DNA from: Bacteriovoracia bacterium
Lineage (GTDB): Bacteria > Bdellovibrionota > Bacteriovoracia > Bacteriovoracales > Bacteriovoracaceae
Assembly: GCA_030431635.1 (NCBI GenBank)
Contig: JAUIIL010000002.1
Location: forward strand, 1-64,000
Reading direction: 5' to 3'
Length of the DNA: 64,000 bases
Part shown: positions 60,797 through 64,000 of the stretch, in pieces
Numbering within the stretch: position 1 is the stretch's first letter
Layout of the letters: every line of letters starts with the position of its first letter
The notes under the pieces: model-generated
The model's input: the letters and a program-made list of their open reading frames with translations, nothing else
Databases searched by the model: none
Told to the model about the DNA's origin: nothing
Program-made: the position numbers and the translations under genes

Positions 60797-61461
60797 ATAA
60801 ATTACTACTAGTTGAAGATGATGAAAACTTAGGCACTAGCTTAAAAAAATTTTTAGAAAGGGAAGGGTTTGTTGTTTCTCATGCTCAAAACCTTAGTGAT
60901 GCAAGAAAAATACTCAGTGAAAATGTGAATCTTATTATTCTTGATTGGATGCTTCCTGATGGGCAGGGTATAGATTTTCTTCGAGAAATAAGAAATGATG
61001 ATATCGAAGTTCCCATTATCATGCTAACAGCAAGGAATGAGTTAATTGATAAAGTACTTGGGCTTGAAACAGGTGCTAATGATTATGTCACCAAACCTTT
61101 TGAACCCAGAGAGCTTGTGGCGAGATTACGTGTCCAGTTACGTGAGAAAAAAACCTCATCAAAAATTCAAAAGATTAACGCGAAAGATTTACTTATCGAT
61201 CTTGAAACGAGAGAAGTCACTTATCAAGATGAAAAAATTGTTCTAACAAAGATGGAATTCGATTTACTCGCTCTCCTTGCGAGTAGCCCTGGTCGGGCCT
61301 ATTCTCGTGATGAACTTCTAAATAAAGTTTGGGGATTTGAGAACTACCCATCAACTCGGACTGTTGATACTCACATTTTGCAATTAAGACAAAAGTTTAC
61401 TGATGATATGTTTGAAACAGTTAGAAGCGTTGGATACCGCTTTAATAAACAATACTCTTAA
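60793..61461 (+). CDS. OmpR-family response regulator (VxrB-like)
   Basis: The protein has 222 residues. Receiver KLLLVEDDEN, Asp51 in IILDWMLPDGQG, Lys in VTKPFEPREL; then winged helix LTKMEFDLLALLASSPGRAYSRDELL, STRTVDTHILQLRQKF, VRSVGYRF. ATGA overlap with the kinase gene shows a dedicated pair. The regulon is unknown; Vibrio VxrB controls biofilm, type VI secretion and cell-wall functions, but transfer of that role would be speculative. It overlaps the convergent TPR gene by 4 bases. Confidence 0.94.
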   Translation: MNKLLLVEDDENLGTSLKKFLEREGFVVSHAQNLSDARKILSENVNLIILDWMLPDGQGIDFLREIRNDDIEVPIIMLTARNELIDKVLGLETGANDYVTKPFEPRELVARLRVQLREKKTSSKIQKINAKDLLIDLETREVTYQDEKIVLTKMEFDLLALLASSPGRAYSRDELLNKVWGFENYPSTRTVDTHILQLRQKFTDDMFETVRSVGYRFNKQYS

Positions 61462-62789
61462 GCAGCAGCTGAAGAAGGCGTGTAATCATATATCTCAATG
61501 ATTTCATCTTTCTTCTCAGGGAATAGTTCAACCATTCTTTGAGCTATATCTTTAGCCTTGCCCTCATATTCGCATTGAACAAGGCTCTCAAGCAAGACTT
61601 TAAAACACGAGTAATTTTCAATCTTTTGTTCAATAAGTTCATACCCCAATTGTATAATTTTTTCATCACTTTCATGGGTTGCCTGAAGGAGGAATTCTGA
61701 AATTAGATAGTCATGAGAAAGTTTTTCATCACTGTCAAATCGATTGATTATTTTCTCTGCTTCTTCTTCCATTTCATATTCGATTAGTGTTTCAATCATC
61801 GCTCTATAAAACTTAGTTTCTCCAGCAGAAGAAACAGCAATCTTACCAAATACTAGAAGTGCTTCATCTGGTTTACCTTGTATCAAATAATACTTTCCGG
61901 TTACGTATAAACCTGCACAAATATACTGAATTGTTTCTTTTTCTCTCATTTCAAGGGATTTAAAAATCTCGTAATAGTAGTTCATATCTTGAAAGTTTTC
62001 TGTAATAACGGCTAAGCGTACGATACTATTTAATCTATCTGGATTGGCCGGAAAGTATTTTGCGATATTTTTAACAATAGAATAGGCTTGGTCATACATT
62101 TTATCTTTATAATACAACTCATAAAGCCCTATTTGGCATTTATAATGAATTTTATTGAAAGAAATTCCTTCTTCATAATTATCAATGGCTTCCTCTTTAA
62201 TTTTCTGAATATAATGGCATTGACCAATATAAAAACAAGCTAAACTGGGTTTTTTACTGAGTTTTTTTGCTTCTTCAAACTTAGCGAGTGCTTCTTCATT
62301 TTTTGAATTAAAGAGTAACTCTTTTCCTTCATCAATTTTTTTTATGTAATCAGAGGGATGAATTTTTGTAATATAAGCACTAATGAGTCCCTCTGATAAT
62401 GTCTCAATCGTATAAGGTTTAATAATGAAAGAATCAACGTCTTCCTCTGCGGCTTTTGCAACCGCTGACTGAGAAACGTTAGAGGTAATAAGGACAAGAA
62501 CAGCACTTTTACTCTCTTCTGTTGCCATTTCTCTATATTTTCTAAAAAGATCAAAACCGGAACCATCACCTAAATGATAATCACTTAGAATAAGAGCTGG
62601 CTGTACAGTTTCTAGTGCTTTTGCTGCCTCATCATAACGAGAAAACATATGAACGTTTACCATTTTTGCGTCCAGTTCGCTTAAAGTTTTGGCCAAACGT
62701 CTTCTAGAAGCAGAGCTTTTATCTACAATCATAATTTTATTTTTAAATAAAAACTCTTTAAATAGTTTTTCTTTCTGTTTCTTATTCAT
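61458..62789 (-). CDS. Receiver-TPR protein
   Basis: The protein has 443 residues. An intact receiver (about 15-135): IMIVDKSSA, phosphoacceptor Asp70 in LILSDYHLGDGSG, LVLITSNVS, FIIKPY. Then a TPR-like helical array (about 150-430), for example NEEALAKFEEAKKLSKKPSLACFYIGQCHY. No DNA-binding domain, so output is through protein contacts. Paralogue of the gene at 56376-57737, whose receiver is defective. It overlaps the REC/PilZ-like gene upstream by 8 bases, so the two are expressed together. Confidence 0.8.
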   Translation of the reverse strand: MNKKQKEKLFKEFLFKNKIMIVDKSSASRRRLAKTLSELDAKMVNVHMFSRYDEAAKALETVQPALILSDYHLGDGSGFDLFRKYREMATEESKSAVLVLITSNVSQSAVAKAAEEDVDSFIIKPYTIETLSEGLISAYITKIHPSDYIKKIDEGKELLFNSKNEEALAKFEEAKKLSKKPSLACFYIGQCHYIQKIKEEAIDNYEEGISFNKIHYKCQIGLYELYYKDKMYDQAYSIVKNIAKYFPANPDRLNSIVRLAVITENFQDMNYYYEIFKSLEMREKETIQYICAGLYVTGKYYLIQGKPDEALLVFGKIAVSSAGETKFYRAMIETLIEYEMEEEAEKIINRFDSDEKLSHDYLISEFLLQATHESDEKIIQLGYELIEQKIENYSCFKVLLESLVQCEYEGKAKDIAQRMVELFPEKKDEIIEIYDYTPSSAAA

Positions 62790-63528
62790 TTGCTGCTTTT
62801 ATAAACTCGTTAGCTCTCATTTGTTTTTGAGATAAGTGTTCTATAATTTTTTTCCACTTAGCTTGAGATGATTTTTTAATTTCTAAATAAAGAATGAAAA
62901 GCTTGTCATCATCTTCATCAACTGAACATTCTGTTATTTTGGCTTCAAGAGAAATATCTTGTTCTATATCAAGAAAATTAGAGACAATGAACTGACAGTT
63001 ACTGTTAACAGCTACTTCAAAAGGTAGAGCACAAACGATACCGTCATCAAAGATTTCAAGAAAGTCTGAGTGATGAGTATTATCCTGCCCTAAATTAAGC
63101 TCTAAGGACATAGGTTTTTCATAAAGCTCACTAACATTTTCTGAAATATTAAATTGTTCACTAATTTCTTTTATATAAACTTCGCGTTCTTTTATTTTTC
63201 TTTTTGTTGTAAATACTTGCTTTTCTTCTTCTTCGATTTTGCGATTTTTTGCGATTAATATTCTGGTATTAATAACAAGATAGTAAGGAAGTTCTTTTTG
63301 AAATTTTTTACAAAAGCGATTGATTTTATACTTGAAGTTCTTGGGCATTGTGAACTCCATAAGTATAATTTCAATTTTGTTATCCTTAATAGCGAGTAGG
63401 GCTGATTTTAAATCTTCTGCGATATAAACGGTTGCATTTTTTTCGTGCACCAAAAAGTTTTTCAGATCTCTTGTCTGTATTGGACTATCATTAATGACCA
63501 AAATATTCTTATTTTCAAAGCGTCTCAT
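62782..63528 (-). CDS. Degenerate receiver with PilZ-like C-terminal domain
   Basis: The protein has 248 residues. The N-terminal part (NILVINDSPIQTRDLKNFLVHEKNATVYIAED, EIILMEFTMPKNF) is receiver-like, but the acidic pocket is partly lost (INDS) and Glu replaces the phosphoacceptor Asp (LMEFTMP). The C-terminal region from about 140 (FEVAVNSNCQFIVSNF, ITECSVDEDDDKLFILYLEI) looks like a PilZ-type beta barrel without RxxxR. The same REC plus PilZ-like layout occurs at 12712-13410. Co-transcribed with the receiver-TPR gene. Confidence 0.6.
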   Translation of the reverse strand: MRRFENKNILVINDSPIQTRDLKNFLVHEKNATVYIAEDLKSALLAIKDNKIEIILMEFTMPKNFKYKINRFCKKFQKELPYYLVINTRILIAKNRKIEEEEKQVFTTKRKIKEREVYIKEISEQFNISENVSELYEKPMSLELNLGQDNTHHSDFLEIFDDGIVCALPFEVAVNSNCQFIVSNFLDIEQDISLEAKITECSVDEDDDKLFILYLEIKKSSQAKWKKIIEHLSQKQMRANEFIKAANE

Positions 63529-63635
63529 TTTCTTCTACCTTTTAAACACACCCATACAGTCTTGTCGGTTTTCGTGGGAAAAATCTTAGGTTAGATTAAT
63601 GAGAATATTCAATAGGTTAGGTAAAGAAAGTAAGT

Positions 63636-64000
63636 TTAATTTAACTGAGCTGCTTTGTAGGTTTTTCTTTGAATGCGAACGTTATTAAGGCGCTTAAGAA
63701 GATATACTGGATAAGAAAGTAAGTTCACGCTGGCCACTTGTAAAACCTCATCTCCTTCTTCAAAGTTCATCAAACTTCGATAAAAATCAGTCAGAGACGC
63801 GTTTCTATGATGATATCTTTTGTCTTCCGCTTTTTTTTGGAAAACAGTATCTTTTACACTCGCTTTAAAAACAAAATTGTCTCGGTCAAATAAAGAATCT
63901 TCGTTAATGGCTATGGGCTCTCTGTAATGCAAGTCTATCTTTTCAGCTATTCGAAGGTGTTCTTTCGTTGGTGTTTTATGGCCAAAAGGTGATGGGAAAA
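63636..64000 (-). CDS. Unidentified protein, C-terminal part (5' end outside window)
   Basis: The frame stays open from the stop at 63636 to the window edge, giving at least 121 residues; the start lies beyond base 64000. Visible features are a proline-containing stretch SPFGHKTPT, then charged sequence and FYRSLMNFEEGDEVLQVASVN. No membrane span, repeats or known motif recognised. Separated by 107 bases from the downstream signalling genes. Confidence 0.55.
   Translation of the reverse strand, partial: FPSPFGHKTPTKEHLRIAEKIDLHYREPIAINEDSLFDRDNFVFKASVKDTVFQKKAEDKRYHHRNASLTDFYRSLMNFEEGDEVLQVASVNLLSYPVYLLKRLNNVRIQRKTYKAAQLN

Noticed and set aside
1-64000. CRISPR arrays, prophage or integron structures
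   Set aside because: No regularly spaced direct repeats, phage structural genes, integrases or cas genes were seen.

Overview
This is an AT-rich (about one third G+C by eye), gene-dense bacterial chromosome segment. It has about 54 protein genes, one tRNA and very short intergenic gaps. The gene content suggests a motile Gram-negative bacterium of the Bdellovibrionota, most like Bacteriovorax/Halobacteriovorax. Clues are a flagellin, many exported proteins of unknown function, a PhaR-type regulator, dense two-component and c-di-GMP-type signalling, an H-NOX sensor, a SUV3-like helicase and a long coiled-coil protein reminiscent of predator and gliding-bacterium polarity proteins. The taxonomic call is inference from gene content, with no phylogeny behind it.

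Layout. 1-125: 3' end of an IS200/IS605-like element with its terminal hairpin. 126-9404: a methyltransferase, a RedB-like thioredoxin protein with a hybrid histidine kinase, rpiB, a large exported unknown, a DtxR/MntR-like regulator overlapping an Npt1/TLC-like transporter, and an M3 peptidase. 9414-15155 (minus): a tight cluster of nitronate monooxygenase, OmpR-type regulator, REC-PilZ-like protein, REC-kinase hybrid, H-NOX and PAS kinase, probably a nitric-oxide sensing circuit. 15262-26399: a Vibrio/Aeromonas-type M28 aminopeptidase, the SUV3-like helicase, a DUF455 ferritin-like protein with an ATP-grasp-like partner, a class II aldolase-like protein, an HD-GYP protein and several exported unknowns including a histidine-rich lipoprotein. 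26429-32773 (minus): one long run, phaR, outer-membrane barrel, two ArsA-like ATPases, gshA, cystathionine beta-synthase and a gamma-lyase/synthase. It links reverse transsulfuration to glutathione synthesis and to ArsA-type ATPases.

33180-42698: a TPR lipoprotein, a second lipoprotein, a four-gene peptide ABC importer with fused ATPases, and a convergent sodium:solute symporter. 42816-49045: a degenerate HD-GYP protein coupled to a 1712-residue coiled-coil protein. 49102-49184: tRNA-Leu(UAG). 49367-55372: an exported kinase-like protein with a diheme cytochrome, a CorA-like / Ser-Thr kinase / PP2C operon and a MauG-type peroxidase. 55492-64000: flagellin, a pseudo-receiver TPR protein, Mn-type superoxide dismutase, a VxrAB-like two-component pair, a receiver-TPR paralogue with a receiver/PilZ-like partner, and an unidentified gene cut by the window edge. 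FliA-type promoter sequences precede the flagellin, the pseudo-receiver TPR gene and possibly two other genes, suggesting that part of the window belongs to a motility regulon.
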